64,000 nucleotides of DNA from Halorientalis marina (GTDB lineage: Archaea > Halobacteriota > Halobacteria > Halobacteriales > Haloarculaceae). The notes under the pieces are model-generated. The model searched no databases and was not told the origin of the DNA. It saw only the letters and a list, made by a program, of their open reading frames with translations. Below are positions 1 to 8,329 of this stretch, piece by piece. The position numbers and the translations under genes were made by a program. Numbering within the stretch: the stretch's first letter is position 1; every line of letters starts with the position of its first letter. The stretch covers positions 2,666,001 to 2,730,000 of the forward strand of contig NZ_CP095487.1 in the NCBI RefSeq assembly GCF_023028345.1, read 5' to 3'.

Positions 1-362
1 TGAACCGCTGGCGCGAGACCGAACTCGCGGTCAGCCGAGACCAGCCGTTCGACGTCCTCGAGCGGGTCGCCGAGAAAGAGGGCCTCGCAGTCGTGGACAC
101 GGGCTTTGCCTACCACGTCAAAGCGCCGGACGTGGACAAGGGTCAGGGATTGCTCGCCGTCGCCGAGGCGCTGGACCGCGAGCCGTCGGCGTTCGCGGCC
201 GTCGGGGACTCGGAGAACGACGCGGCCATGTTCGCGGTCGCCGGCGAGTCCTACGCGGTCGGGAACGCCGACGAGACCGCGAAGGAGGCGGCCGATACCG
301 TGCTCGACGAGCGCTACGTCGACGGCTTCCTCGCCGCCACCGAGGCGATCCGCGGGGAGTGA
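1..362 (+). CDS. Phosphoglycolate phosphatase (archaeal HAD type), C-terminal part
   Basis: The reading frame is open from base 3 at the window edge to the TGA at 360-362, so the 5' end lies outside. About 119 residues are visible. They contain a VDKGQGL segment and a GDSENDAAMF motif, the fourth HAD motif with its acidic metal-binding residues, followed by the usual GNADE stretch. This is the C-terminal half of a Cof/TA0175-like phosphoglycolate phosphatase, which dephosphorylates 2-phosphoglycolate and similar small phosphate esters in the cytoplasm. The catalytic DxD nucleophile is not visible. A different sugar-phosphate phosphatase of the same subfamily is possible. Confidence 0.8.
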   Translation, partial: NRWRETELAVSRDQPFDVLERVAEKEGLAVVDTGFAYHVKAPDVDKGQGLLAVAEALDREPSAFAAVGDSENDAAMFAVAGESYAVGNADETAKEAADTVLDERYVDGFLAATEAIRGE

Positions 363-478
363 GATCGTTCCGAGAACCAGCCGTCGAGTGCCGACGGTGG
401 CCCGCCGAATCGGTCGGTGTCGATACGGGACGGCTCGGGAGCGCTACTGTGTGAAACAATCACGTCATCCGAGAAGCC

Positions 479-485
479 TTTTATA
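479..485 (+). promoter_or_regulatory. TATA box of the GTPBP1-like gene
   Basis: TTTTATA is centred 26 nt before the ATG at 508. This spacing implies a leaderless transcript and decides the start against the in-frame GTG at 493. Confidence 0.6.
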
Positions 486-507
486 GAGTGCGGTGTTATC
501 GATTGGC

Positions 508-2121
508 ATGAGCCCCGACCGGGCCGCCCTCCGGCACGCCATCGAGCGTGGCGAGGAGGAGGGTGGCAGCGTCGAGTTCAAAGAGCGGCTCACGAAAGAC
601 CTACACGCGACCGAGGGGCGGTTCGAGAGTCTCGCCGCCCAGCTCCGGCACCGCGTGCTCTCGGGCGACGGCGAGGCGACCTACGTCGTCGGCGTCACCG
701 ACGACGGCGGCATCGCCGGGATCGCGCCCGACGACTTCTCCGAGTCGATGGACGTACTGAGCCTCCTGGCCGAGGAGGCAGACGCCCACATCGAGGACGT
801 GGAGACGTGGGGCGTCGGCGACGGCGACGGCATCGTCGGCGTCGCGACCGTCCGCGAGGGATCGGTGATGGAAGACGACGAGCACATCGTCGTCGGGACC
901 GCCGGCCACGTCGACCACGGGAAGTCCACGCTCGTCGGCTCGCTCGTCACCGGCGAGGCCGACGACGGCGAGGGCGGCACGCGTGGCTTCCTCGATGTCC
1001 AGCCCCACGAGGTCGAGCGCGGCCTCTCGGCGGACCTCTCCTACGGCGTCTACGGGTTCACCGACGACGGGCCCGTCCGGATGGACAACCCGCACCGGAA
1101 GTCCGACCGGGCGAGCGTCGTCGCGGAGGCCGACCGCCTCGTGAGCTTCGTCGACACCGTCGGCCACGAGCCCTGGCTCCGAACCACCATCCGCGGCCTG
1201 GTCGGGCAGAAACTCGACTACGGCCTCCTCACCGTCGCCGCCGACGACGGCCCCACCAAGACCACTCGCGAGCATCTGGGCATTCTGCTCGCGACCGACC
1301 TGCCCACGATGGTCGCCATCACGAAGGCCGACCTCGTCGACGAGGAGCGCATCCGCGAGGTCGAGCGCGAGGTCGAGCGACTCCTCCGGGAGGTCGACAA
1401 GACGCCCCTGCGCGTCGAACGCCACGGCGTCGACGCCGCCATCGAGGAGATCAGCGAGACCGTCGTCCCCATCGTCACGACGAGCGCCGTGACGAAAGAA
1501 GGACTCGGGGAACTCGACGAACTGTTCGAGCGCCTGCCCAAAACGGCCGGGAGCGAGGCCGCGAACCGCGAGTTCACGATGTACGTCGACCGGACGTACA
1601 ACGTCACCGGCGTCGGCGCAGTCACGTCGGGCACCATCCGCTCCGGGACTGTCGAGGCCGGCGACGAACTCCTGCTCGGACCGATGCCCGACGGCCGCTT
1701 CCGCGAGGTCGAGGTCCGGTCCATCGAGATGCACTACCACCGCGTCGACCGCGCCGAGGCCGGCCGCATCGTCGGCATCGCGCTCAAGGGCGTCGAGGAA
1801 CGCGAGATCGAGCGCGGGATGGTCCTGCTCCCCGCCGACGCCGACCCCACGCCCGTCCGGGAGTTCGAGGCCGAGGTCGTCGTCCTCAACCATCCCACCC
1901 GCATCGGGAACGGCTACGAGCCGGTCGTCCACCTCGAAACCGTCAGCGAAGCCGCGGCGTTCTACCCCGAGGGCGGTCAACTGCTCCCCGGGGACAACGG
2001 CCAGTCCCGAGTCCGGTTCAAGTTCCGCCCCTACTACGTCGAGGAGGGCCAGAAGTTCGTCTTCCGCGAGGGCCGCTCGAAGGGCGTCGGCACCGTGACC
2101 GACGTGACGCCCGCGGAGTAG
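508..2121 (+). CDS. GTPBP1-family translational GTPase
   Basis: This is a 537-residue EF-Tu-like GTPase of the archaeal/eukaryotic GTPBP1 type. The first ~125 residues form a variable leader domain. The G domain follows, with P-loop GHVDHGKST (residues ~133-141), DTVGHEPW as the DxxG motif and TKAD as the base-specificity motif. Beta-barrel domains II and III start near residue 350. Relatives act on ribosomes or in RNA surveillance, but the haloarchaeal substrate is not established. The start at 508 rests on the TATA spacing. The gene ends next to a convergent regulator gene with no intergenic space. Confidence 0.85.
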   Translation: MSPDRAALRHAIERGEEEGGSVEFKERLTKDLHATEGRFESLAAQLRHRVLSGDGEATYVVGVTDDGGIAGIAPDDFSESMDVLSLLAEEADAHIEDVETWGVGDGDGIVGVATVREGSVMEDDEHIVVGTAGHVDHGKSTLVGSLVTGEADDGEGGTRGFLDVQPHEVERGLSADLSYGVYGFTDDGPVRMDNPHRKSDRASVVAEADRLVSFVDTVGHEPWLRTTIRGLVGQKLDYGLLTVAADDGPTKTTREHLGILLATDLPTMVAITKADLVDEERIREVEREVERLLREVDKTPLRVERHGVDAAIEEISETVVPIVTTSAVTKEGLGELDELFERLPKTAGSEAANREFTMYVDRTYNVTGVGAVTSGTIRSGTVEAGDELLLGPMPDGRFREVEVRSIEMHYHRVDRAEAGRIVGIALKGVEEREIERGMVLLPADADPTPVREFEAEVVVLNHPTRIGNGYEPVVHLETVSEAAAFYPEGGQLLPGDNGQSRVRFKFRPYYVEEGQKFVFREGRSKGVGTVTDVTPAE

Positions 2122-2781
2122 CTACTCGCGCAGGACCGACCGCAGGAGCTTCGATTCTGCCTTTCGCAGGTGTTCGGCGGCCGTGCTGGGCGCACAGCCG
2201 ATGGCGTCGGCCACGTCCTCGTGGCTGGCCGTCCGGGGCACGTCGTAGTACCCCAGATCGAGGGCGGCCGCGGCGGCCTTGCGCTGGCGGGCGCTCAGGC
2301 GCGTCTCGGCCAGTGCCGCCAGCGCGCCCAGGCCGCCGACCTCCTCGATCTCGACCCGGACCGGCGGGCCGATCGACTCGAAGGCGTCCTGGATCGCCGC
2401 GTCGGGGCCGAACACCGACAGCGTGACCGTCCCGTCCTCGTGGTAGACGATGGGCGGGACGATCACCAGCGCCCGGTCGGTGAGCGGGTCGAACATGGCC
2501 CGGAGGTCGCCGGTCGTCTCGTCGTGGACGTAGGCGTAGAAGGCGTCCTCGCCGGCGGGTTGGAGTTCGTAGTCGACGACCGCGTCGACCTCGGCCGCGG
2601 CCGCGTCGAAGGCGTCGATGTCGCCCTCGACGTAGTGGAGGATGCCGAGTTCCTCGCCGGTGAAGTTCACCTGCATCGCCGTCGCCCGCTCGACGAAGGG
2701 GGCGTTCGCCAGCACGTCGTACATCGGGTGGATCTCCGCTTCCCGCCCGTCGGCGGTGATGCGCACGCGGACGTGCTTCAT
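2122..2781 (-). CDS. Bat-type HTH regulator (HTH-10 family)
   Basis: A 219-residue haloarchaeal transcription regulator resembling the C-terminal part of bacterioopsin activator Bat. Residues 1 to ~150 form the usual alpha/beta sensor-like region. The C-terminal ~60 residues are the HTH-10 DNA-binding domain, beginning LSARQRKAAAAALDLGYYD and including a SHEDVADAIG helix-turn-helix and the AEHLRKAESKLL recognition end. The ATG at 2781 is preceded by GTTTAAG (2806-2812) centred 28 nt upstream, indicating leaderless expression. It is divergent from the NmrA-like gene, whose expression it may influence (inference). The ligand is unknown. Confidence 0.85.
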   Translation of the reverse strand: MKHVRVRITADGREAEIHPMYDVLANAPFVERATAMQVNFTGEELGILHYVEGDIDAFDAAAAEVDAVVDYELQPAGEDAFYAYVHDETTGDLRAMFDPLTDRALVIVPPIVYHEDGTVTLSVFGPDAAIQDAFESIGPPVRVEIEEVGGLGALAALAETRLSARQRKAAAAALDLGYYDVPRTASHEDVADAIGCAPSTAAEHLRKAESKLLRSVLRE

Positions 2782-2866
2782 CGTCGGGGGCTTCCACGGC
2801 CAGCACTTAAACCCCCCGGGCCAGTGCCGCAGCAGGCACTCGGGCGTTCGGCGACGATCTGTGAGT

Positions 2867-3685
2867 ATGACAGTGACGCTGCTGACCGGCGCGACCGGGA
2901 CGCTCGGAACCGCACTGCGACCGCGACTGCTCGACGCAGGGCACGAGGTCCGGGCGGCGAGTCGCTCGCCGCCGGCGGAGGGCGACGGTGACGGTATCGA
3001 GTGGATCGAACTGGATCTCGTCGAGGGGACCGGTATCGAGGCGGCCGTGGACGGCGCCGAGGTGGTCGTCCACGCCGCGACCGCACCACAGGGCGACACC
3101 GAAGCGGTCGACGTGGAGGGGACGAAACGGTTGCTCGCCGCGGCCGCCGACGCCGGCGTCTCGAACTTCGTCTACCCCTCCATCGTCGGCGTCGGCGACA
3201 TTCCGTTCGCCTACTACGAGCACAAGTCGGCCGCGGAGGAGGCCGTGGTGGCGAGCGACGTGCCCGAATCCGTCGTTCGCGCGACGCAGTTCCACGAGTT
3301 CGTCGACGAACTGCTCTCCGGGGTCGCGCGGCTCCCGCTCTGGCCGCTCCCGACGAAACTGGAGAGCCAGCCCATCGACGTGGGCGAGGCCGCGGACGAA
3401 GTCGCCGCGCACGCGACGCCCGAGCCGTCGGGCCGAGTACCTGCCGTCGGCGGCCCCGAGGTCCTGACCCTCGGCGAGATGGCGAAAGCGTACCGCGAGG
3501 CGCGGGGCTTGCGGCGGCCCATCGTCCGGCTTCCACTGCCCGGGAAGGTCGCGTCGGGGTTCCGCGCGGGGAGGGCGACCTGCCCGGACCGGCGGGTCGG
3601 AACGACGACCTGGGCGGCGTGGCTCGACCGCGAGTACGGGGCGGGCGAACGGGATGCGAGGGCGGCGTCGGCCTCACCGTCCTGA
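2867..3685 (+). CDS. NmrA-like NAD(P)-binding SDR protein
   Basis: A 272-residue atypical short-chain dehydrogenase. The N terminus MTVTLLTGATGTLGTALRP holds the TGATGxLG nucleotide-binding loop, followed by HAATAP and a YYEHKSAAE segment supplying the YxxxK pair. The C-terminal half is the NmrA/NADH-binding type used by quinone-sensing or complex I-associated relatives, so the role may be redox sensing rather than catalysis. The ATG at 2867 is preferred to the in-frame GTG at 2861. The 3' end overlaps the convergent HAD hydrolase gene by 12 nt. The last ~15 residues are Ala/Ser-rich and look like tail extension. Confidence 0.8.
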   Translation: MTVTLLTGATGTLGTALRPRLLDAGHEVRAASRSPPAEGDGDGIEWIELDLVEGTGIEAAVDGAEVVVHAATAPQGDTEAVDVEGTKRLLAAAADAGVSNFVYPSIVGVGDIPFAYYEHKSAAEEAVVASDVPESVVRATQFHEFVDELLSGVARLPLWPLPTKLESQPIDVGEAADEVAAHATPEPSGRVPAVGGPEVLTLGEMAKAYREARGLRRPIVRLPLPGKVASGFRAGRATCPDRRVGTTTWAAWLDREYGAGERDARAASASPS

Positions 3686-4363
3686 CGAGGTCCAGGGCGG
3701 GTCGGTGAGGTCGTGCATCGAATCGAGCCGGTAGTCGGGGGCGGTGACGGGGTCGTCGTCACCGTCCGCGAGGAGGGCGACGCGGAGGCCGGCGGCGTCG
3801 GCGCCCCACACGTCCGCGCGGATGGAGTTGCCCACGTGGACGGTCCGCCGGGGCGGGACGTCGAGGTCGGAGAGAGCCTTCAGGAAGGGATTGGGTTCGG
3901 GCTTGGGCGCGGTCTCGTAGCCGGCGTAGACGACCGTCTCGAAGGCATCGGCGATGCCGAGGGCGTCGAGTTTGCCGTCCTGGGTCTCGGGGCCGCCGTT
4001 GGTGACCAGGGCGAGCCGGTACCGGTCGGCGAGCGACTCGACGGCCTCGATAGCGCCCGGGAGCGGTCGCACGTCGCGGTGGTCGCGCAGCCCGGCGTAG
4101 ACGGCGGCGAGGCGGCGGCCGACGACCGGGTCCTCGCCGGCAGCGGCCACGAGGTTCCGGAAGGCGGCCTCGCGGCGTTCGGTCATCGTCTCGTCGGTGA
4201 CGATCTGTGAGAACAGCTCTTCGCGGTACTCCTCGGCGGTGAAGACGGGGTCGAGTCCGAGTTCGGCGAACGAGCGCGCGAGCAGGTCGCTCGTCGGCTC
4301 CCGGTACTCGCAGATCGTCCCGTCGAGGTCGAGAAACACCGCCTCGACCGACCCGGCGCTCAT
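3674..4363 (-). CDS. HAD superfamily hydrolase (tandem copy 1)
   Basis: A 229-residue HAD phosphatase with motif I FLDLDGT near residue 10, a helical cap to about residue 90, motif II VTNGG, a lysine in YAGYETAPKPEPNPF, and GNSIRADVWGADAAG as motif IV. Haloacid dehalogenase/phosphoglycolate phosphatase-like folds with this cap act on small phosphorylated metabolites. The substrate is not evident. It is a clear paralogue of the next gene (4412-5116): same length and order of motifs, and both end in YRLDSMHDL followed by an acidic residue and PPW. It lies 48 nt downstream of its copy. Confidence 0.85.
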   Translation of the reverse strand: MSAGSVEAVFLDLDGTICEYREPTSDLLARSFAELGLDPVFTAEEYREELFSQIVTDETMTERREAAFRNLVAAAGEDPVVGRRLAAVYAGLRDHRDVRPLPGAIEAVESLADRYRLALVTNGGPETQDGKLDALGIADAFETVVYAGYETAPKPEPNPFLKALSDLDVPPRRTVHVGNSIRADVWGADAAGLRVALLADGDDDPVTAPDYRLDSMHDLTDPPWTSSGR

Positions 4364-4411
4364 CGCGACGGCCTACGGACGGCGGCGTGAAAAGAACCGG
4401 GTCCGCCGCAG

Positions 4412-5116
4412 TTACCGCCGCACCCACGGCGGCTCGGCGAGGTCGTGCATCGAATCGAGCCGGTAGTCCGGGACGGGGTCGGGGTCGGTCCCGCCGCCGA
4501 CCTCGCCGCCGGTGTACCACGCGGCCCGCAGGCCCGCCCGCTTCGCGCCGGGGACGTCCGAGTGCAGGGAGTTGCCGACGTGGACCGCCCGCCCGGGTGC
4601 CACGTCGAGGTCGGCGAGGACGTGGTGGAACGGGTCTGGTTCCGGCTTGGGCGGCGTGTCGTAGCCGGCGTGGACGACCGCCTCGAAGGCGTCGGCGAGG
4701 CCGAGCGCGTCGAGTTTCGCCCCCTGCATCCCGGGGTCGCCGTTGGTCACCAGCGCGACGGCGTGGTCCTCGCCGAGTCGCTCGACGGCTTCGATGGCAC
4801 CCGGCGTCGGATCGACGGCGCGGTGGTCCCGTTCGGCGGCGTAGGCCCGTGCGACCGCGCGGCCTGTCGACGGGTCCTGCCCGCGGTCGCGGGCGAGGGC
4901 CGCGAAGCAGTTCGACCGCAGGTCCGTCACGTCGTCGCTCTCGGCGACGAACTCCGAGTAGCGTGCGTGGTAGTCCTCGACGGTGAAGAAAGGGTCGACG
5001 CCGACCTCGGCGAAGGCCGTATCGAGGAGGTCCGCGCCGCTCTGTCGGTAGGTACAGAGCGTATCGTCGAGGTCGAAACAGACCGCCTCGATCCGTCCGT
5101 CGGCGTGCTCGCGCAT
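4412..5116 (-). CDS. HAD superfamily hydrolase (tandem copy 2)
   Basis: A 234-residue HAD hydrolase with motif I CFDLDDT, motif II VTNGDPG, a KPEPDPFHH lysine segment and motif IV GNSLHSDVPGAKRAG. The ATG at 5116 is favoured over an upstream in-frame start at 5149 because GCTTATG (5141-5147 on the plus strand) is centred 28 nt upstream. It is the upstream member of a tandem duplication with the gene at 3674-4363. The two 3' ends share a 30-nt identical stretch (4439-4468 and 3707-3736), pointing to recent or conversion-maintained homology. Substrate unknown. Confidence 0.85.
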   Translation of the reverse strand: MREHADGRIEAVCFDLDDTLCTYRQSGADLLDTAFAEVGVDPFFTVEDYHARYSEFVAESDDVTDLRSNCFAALARDRGQDPSTGRAVARAYAAERDHRAVDPTPGAIEAVERLGEDHAVALVTNGDPGMQGAKLDALGLADAFEAVVHAGYDTPPKPEPDPFHHVLADLDVAPGRAVHVGNSLHSDVPGAKRAGLRAAWYTGGEVGGGTDPDPVPDYRLDSMHDLAEPPWVRR

Positions 5117-5203
5117 GGATCGGGATACGACGCCGGAGCGCATAAGCAATCGGGCGGGGAGTGGGGCGGGGCCGCGCGGCGGGGAGTCGCGCGGCGCGGT
5201 CGG

Positions 5204-5752
5204 TCACGCGGGCCGATAGTAGTCGCCGTCCCGCGTCGCCAGGCCGAACAGCACCGCCCAGTCGAGGAGTCGCCGGGCCCGGTCGGTCCAGACCCGCTCC
5301 CAGTCGTCGTGCCGGTTGCGTTCCCAGGTCGGAACTGCGGGCCGGAGAGCGTCGAAGGCGTCGGCGACGGCGAGTGAGTCGTCGGTCGTCTCAGAAGCGT
5401 CGTCGGCCGAGTCGGAGTCGTCGTCGACCGAGTCGGAGCCGTTGCTGGCCGCGTCGAGGGCGTCGAGCAGTTCCTGCGCGCCGAATACGCGCTCGCGGAA
5501 CGCGGCGGCGACCGCGTCGTCGTCGGGGTCGCGGTCGGTGCGGCGGAAGCCACGGGCGGTTTCGGTGGCGAGACCGACCGCGTCGAGGAAGGTCAGCCAC
5601 TCGCGGCCGTCGTCACGGCTCGCGAGGTCGAGGCGGTCCCGCAGGCGCGCACAGCAGTCGTCCTCGGGGCTCGGGACGCGCGGGACGGCCCGCTGTGCCT
5701 TCGCCAGGCCGTCGCGGTCGGCCGGCGGGTCCGGGACGACCTTGTACCTCAC
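5204..5752 (-). CDS. Hypothetical protein coupled to mch
   Basis: A 182-residue protein of no family I recognise. It is acidic with a low-complexity Asp/Ser/Thr stretch (residues ~100-125) between two more ordered, Trp-containing parts. The C-terminal part, WERVWTDRARRLLDWAVLFG, is probably helical. Its start codon overlaps the stop of mch (5749-5752), so translation is probably coupled and the two are in one operon. A role with tetrahydromethanopterin-type C1 metabolism is suggested only by this linkage. Confidence 0.65.
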   Translation of the reverse strand: MRYKVVPDPPADRDGLAKAQRAVPRVPSPEDDCCARLRDRLDLASRDDGREWLTFLDAVGLATETARGFRRTDRDPDDDAVAAAFRERVFGAQELLDALDAASNGSDSVDDDSDSADDASETTDDSLAVADAFDALRPAVPTWERNRHDDWERVWTDRARRLLDWAVLFGLATRDGDYYRPA

Positions 5753-6681
5753 AGGTCGAAGCTCTCGGCGAGCAAGGACTCGTTCACGTCGCCGTGGACG
5801 GAGGTGGGGCCGCCGACCACGTCGACGGTGACCTGGGCCGGGGCGAAGACGGACTCGGGCACCTCGTAGAAGTCCCAGTCGGCCGCCTCGAACACCTCGG
5901 CGAAGGGCGTCCCGTACTCCTCGGTCGCCGAGGAGGGGACCTCGTCGAAGCGGTCGAAGTCGCTGTCGACGACGAGGTGGACCTGCCCGCCGTAGGCCAG
6001 CGCGTCGTTGGTGCGAGCGATGGCCGTCTCCTCGTCGTCGGCGACGGGTGCGACGGGCGCGGTCCCCGAGACCGAGAGGACGTCGAGCGGATCGTACCCG
6101 AGTTCGGTGAGCCGGAACGTGGCGAGTTCGGCGGCGCGAGCGGCCATCTGGACGCTCCCGGTGATGCTGGCGGTGGAGAAGGGGAGGAGGAAGACGGCGC
6201 TCTCGGGCACGTCGGCGAGGTCCGCGACGTGTTCGGCGACGGTCTCGTCGGGGACGTCGTCGGTCTCGACGGCGAGGACGGCGAAGTCGAAGTCGTCGCG
6301 GTAGCCCATCCGCTGGAAGATTTCCTCCTCGGCGACGAGCGCGCGGGCCGGGCCGCTGCCCAGGCCCTCGAAACCGTCGACGCTGACCTCCCAGCCGGCT
6401 TTCTGTCCGCAGAGCAGCGCGAGTGCGGGGTGGTCGGTCGACAGTTCGACGTGGGTCAGCGGCGCGCCGTCGACCTCCGAGAGCGTCGTTCCCACCGTCG
6501 TCAGGCCCGCGGTCTGGATCTCGGCGAGCAGGAGGCCGGCTTCGATGCCGCCGGGTACCTGGACGCCGAAGTCCACGACCGTCGCCTCGTTCGAGAGCGG
6601 CGAGACGGCGACGTTCAGCTCGTCGGCGAAGTCGATGGCCTCGTCGACGAGGTCCGTCGCCATGCGATTGAGACTCTCCAT
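5749..6681 (-). CDS. mch: Methenyltetrahydromethanopterin cyclohydrolase
   Basis: A 310-residue full-length Mch, which interconverts 5,10-methenyl- and 5-formyl-tetrahydropterin in C1 carrier metabolism. Haloarchaea have no methanogenesis and the enzyme is thought to work with a folate-type carrier there. The start MESLNRMATDLVDEAIDF, the GVQVPGGIEAGL segment, STDHPALALLCGQKAGWEV and the late alternating Gly/Ala segment match the family. The TATA box ATAAAAG (rc of 6704-6710) is 27 nt from the ATG at 6681, so the transcript is probably leaderless. It is the first gene of a two-gene unit with the hypothetical gene at 5204. Confidence 0.9.
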   Translation of the reverse strand: MESLNRMATDLVDEAIDFADELNVAVSPLSNEATVVDFGVQVPGGIEAGLLLAEIQTAGLTTVGTTLSEVDGAPLTHVELSTDHPALALLCGQKAGWEVSVDGFEGLGSGPARALVAEEEIFQRMGYRDDFDFAVLAVETDDVPDETVAEHVADLADVPESAVFLLPFSTASITGSVQMAARAAELATFRLTELGYDPLDVLSVSGTAPVAPVADDEETAIARTNDALAYGGQVHLVVDSDFDRFDEVPSSATEEYGTPFAEVFEAADWDFYEVPESVFAPAQVTVDVVGGPTSVHGDVNESLLAESFDL

Positions 6682-6703
6682 GTTCCCCGGTTCGGCGGCC
6701 CGC

Positions 6704-6710
6704 CTTTTAT
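6704..6710 (-). promoter_or_regulatory. TATA box of mch
   Basis: The plus-strand CTTTTAT gives ATAAAAG on the minus strand, centred 27 nt before the ATG at 6681. Confidence 0.55.
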
Positions 6711-6915
6711 CCCTCGTGGTCGGTCACGGGGGCGCTGGCCGCCGGCGATCAGGACTGTCGAGACTGGGCGAGTGAGAAACGAGAGTGAGGTGGCCGGCGG
6801 CGAGGGGGAGGCCGACCGGCCGGGGGTTCGGCAGTGGTCCGTGGGCCCAGCCCAGAGGGAGGCGGGACCGGGTTCGGACCGGACACGAGATGGTGTGGTG
6901 TTGAGGGAGGGGGTA

Positions 6916-7230
6916 TCAGCAGGGGCCGGTCCAGGTGCAGTCGAGACAACTGAACAGGCCCTGGCCGTTGACCGTCGCGGCGCCACAGTCCGGACAGGCC
7001 GAGGAACCGCCGTCGGTCATGACGACCGTCTCGCCGTCGTCGGTCGTGGTCGTCGTCTCCGCCCCGTCGACCGTCTCGGTCGTCTCGGTCGTCGACTCCC
7101 CGAGCGTGTCCGGGAGTTCGGGATGACAGTTCGCACAGACCCAGCGTACCTCACGGCGCGTCTCGGTCTCGAACGCACGGTGCCGCCATACGTGGATTAC
7201 GTCCGCACCACAGTCGTTGCATTCCGTCAT
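6916..7230 (-). CDS. Small zinc-ribbon protein
   Basis: A 104-residue protein with two zinc-ribbon halves. The N-terminal pair is CNDCGAD (residues 4-7) with a second CANCH knuckle near residue 33. The C-terminal pair is CPDCGAA and CLDCTWTGPC. They are joined by a Thr/Glu-rich linker of about 35 residues. I chose the ATG at 7230 (MTECND); an upstream Met at 7245 adds only five residues. Such proteins may be nucleic-acid or protein adaptors. No catalytic motif is visible. It sits downstream of an AT-rich gap holding a 9-bp inverted repeat. Confidence 0.65.
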   Translation of the reverse strand: MTECNDCGADVIHVWRHRAFETETRREVRWVCANCHPELPDTLGESTTETTETVDGAETTTTTDDGETVVMTDGGSSACPDCGAATVNGQGLFSCLDCTWTGPC

Positions 7231-7313
7231 GGTGTACCTGTACAATCAGGCCGGTATTACTAAAGTCTTCCCCTGAACGTCCACTAATTCGCCTCAGATA
7301 GGCATATTGTCCT

Positions 7314-7351
7314 TATATTTTGCCAAATAGGGTTACGTTCGACAAAATATA
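7314..7351. repeat. 9-bp perfect inverted repeat in an AT-rich gap
   Basis: TATATTTTG (7314-7322) and CAAAATATA (7343-7351) are perfect inverted repeats separated by 20 nt. They lie in the most AT-rich part of the 234-nt gap 7231-7464, which is 5' of the zinc-ribbon gene and 3' of the ZIP gene. This could be an operator or a stem-loop. Confidence 0.55.
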
Positions 7352-7464
7352 CGATGACGTTTACTCCGTTCGTTGTATTCTGTGCCGAACAGAGGTCGTT
7401 CGATTCACTGTTTCGATCAGAATTTCGAATCCGGCGACTGGGTCACGGGAAAGATGACTGTTTG

Positions 7465-8322
7465 TCAGGCCAGTGGACCGACGGCGAGCCACGCTATGAA
7501 GACGGCGAGCGCGCCGGTCGACGTGCTGACGACGGCGTGAACGCGGAGGCGGTCGAGGAGTTCGTGGGCGTCGGGGGTGACCGAGGCGACCTCGCCGACT
7601 TCGCCGCCGACCTCACAGCGGGGCAGGAAGTCCATGGCGATGTGGAGGAACACGCCGGCGGCGAAGCCGAACACGACGGCGTTGAGTGCGGGGATGTTCG
7701 GGAGCGAGACGAGTGCCGTCGGGATGGCGGTCAGACCCACGCCGGCCGCGGGCAGGAGGATGACCGACGGCGACTGGTCCGCGCCCGCGAGCCGCCGGGC
7801 CGCGGCGTAACCGGCGGGACCCTTGTGTGAGACGATGGAGACCCCGAGCAGGAGTCCCAGTTCCGGGAGCGCCCCGTAGACGAGGCCGATGATCGCGCCC
7901 GCGGGCAGTGCGTGGGCGGCCAACTGGACGGCGGTATCGTCGAAACCCGCGCCGACGTGCGAGAGCCGGTGGCCGATCACGTGCGCGCCGAAGCCGACGA
8001 GGATGCCGGCCGCGATGCCCGCGCCGCCGACCCGGGCGTCGAACCCGATGGCCTGCGGGACGAGAAAGAGCGCCGCGCTCGTGATCATCGCGCCGCTCGC
8101 CAGTCCGTACCCCCACACGAGTCGCTTCGCGTCCGTCGCCGCGGCCGCGCGCGTCCCGAGCGGGATCGCCCCAGCCATCGCCGCGAACGCGACCCACGAG
8201 ATCGTCAGCACCTTCCAGAGGTCCGCCCACACCGCGACGGCCGAGAGGGACACGAGCACGACGACGCTCCCCACCCCCACGGTCGAAATACCCCGGCCAG
8301 TGTTATTAACTTCAGTAGCCAC
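7465..8322 (-). CDS. ZIP family divalent metal transporter
   Basis: A 285-residue membrane protein with about eight hydrophobic segments. It carries the ZIP signatures HALPAGAIIG in helix IV and VSHKGPAG in helix V, where histidines and neighbouring polar residues bind Zn2+, Fe2+ or Mn2+. Location is the cytoplasmic membrane, with import the expected direction. The start is a GTG at 8322, as the frame has no better ATG near the promoter. TTTATTAT on the minus strand is about 40 nt upstream. A 7-bp inverted repeat (8304-8329) spans the start codon and is a likely repressor site. Confidence 0.85.
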   Translation of the reverse strand: MATEVNNTGRGISTVGVGSVVVLVSLSAVAVWADLWKVLTISWVAFAAMAGAIPLGTRAAAATDAKRLVWGYGLASGAMITSAALFLVPQAIGFDARVGGAGIAAGILVGFGAHVIGHRLSHVGAGFDDTAVQLAAHALPAGAIIGLVYGALPELGLLLGVSIVSHKGPAGYAAARRLAGADQSPSVILLPAAGVGLTAIPTALVSLPNIPALNAVVFGFAAGVFLHIAMDFLPRCEVGGEVGEVASVTPDAHELLDRLRVHAVVSTSTGALAVFIAWLAVGPLA

Positions 8323-8329
8323 GTTAATA
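8304..8329 (-). promoter_or_regulatory. Palindromic operator candidate over the ZIP start codon
   Basis: TATTAAC (8304-8310) and GTTAATA (8323-8329) are perfect inverted repeats with a 12-nt spacer. The GTG start (8320-8322) lies inside. Size and symmetry fit a dimeric metal-dependent repressor such as a DtxR/SirR relative (inference). Confidence 0.5.

Noticed and set aside
601..1980. A 459-codon minus-strand frame opposite the GTPBP1-like gene.
   Set aside because: It is antisense to a gene with clear GTPase motifs, shows no motifs of its own, and is a side effect of codon bias.
2823..2840. AGTGCC-GCAGCA-GGCACT between the bat-type regulator and the NmrA-like gene.
   Set aside because: Six-base arms in GC-rich DNA are common by chance, and it lies outside the TATA regions. 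Not strong enough to report as an operator.
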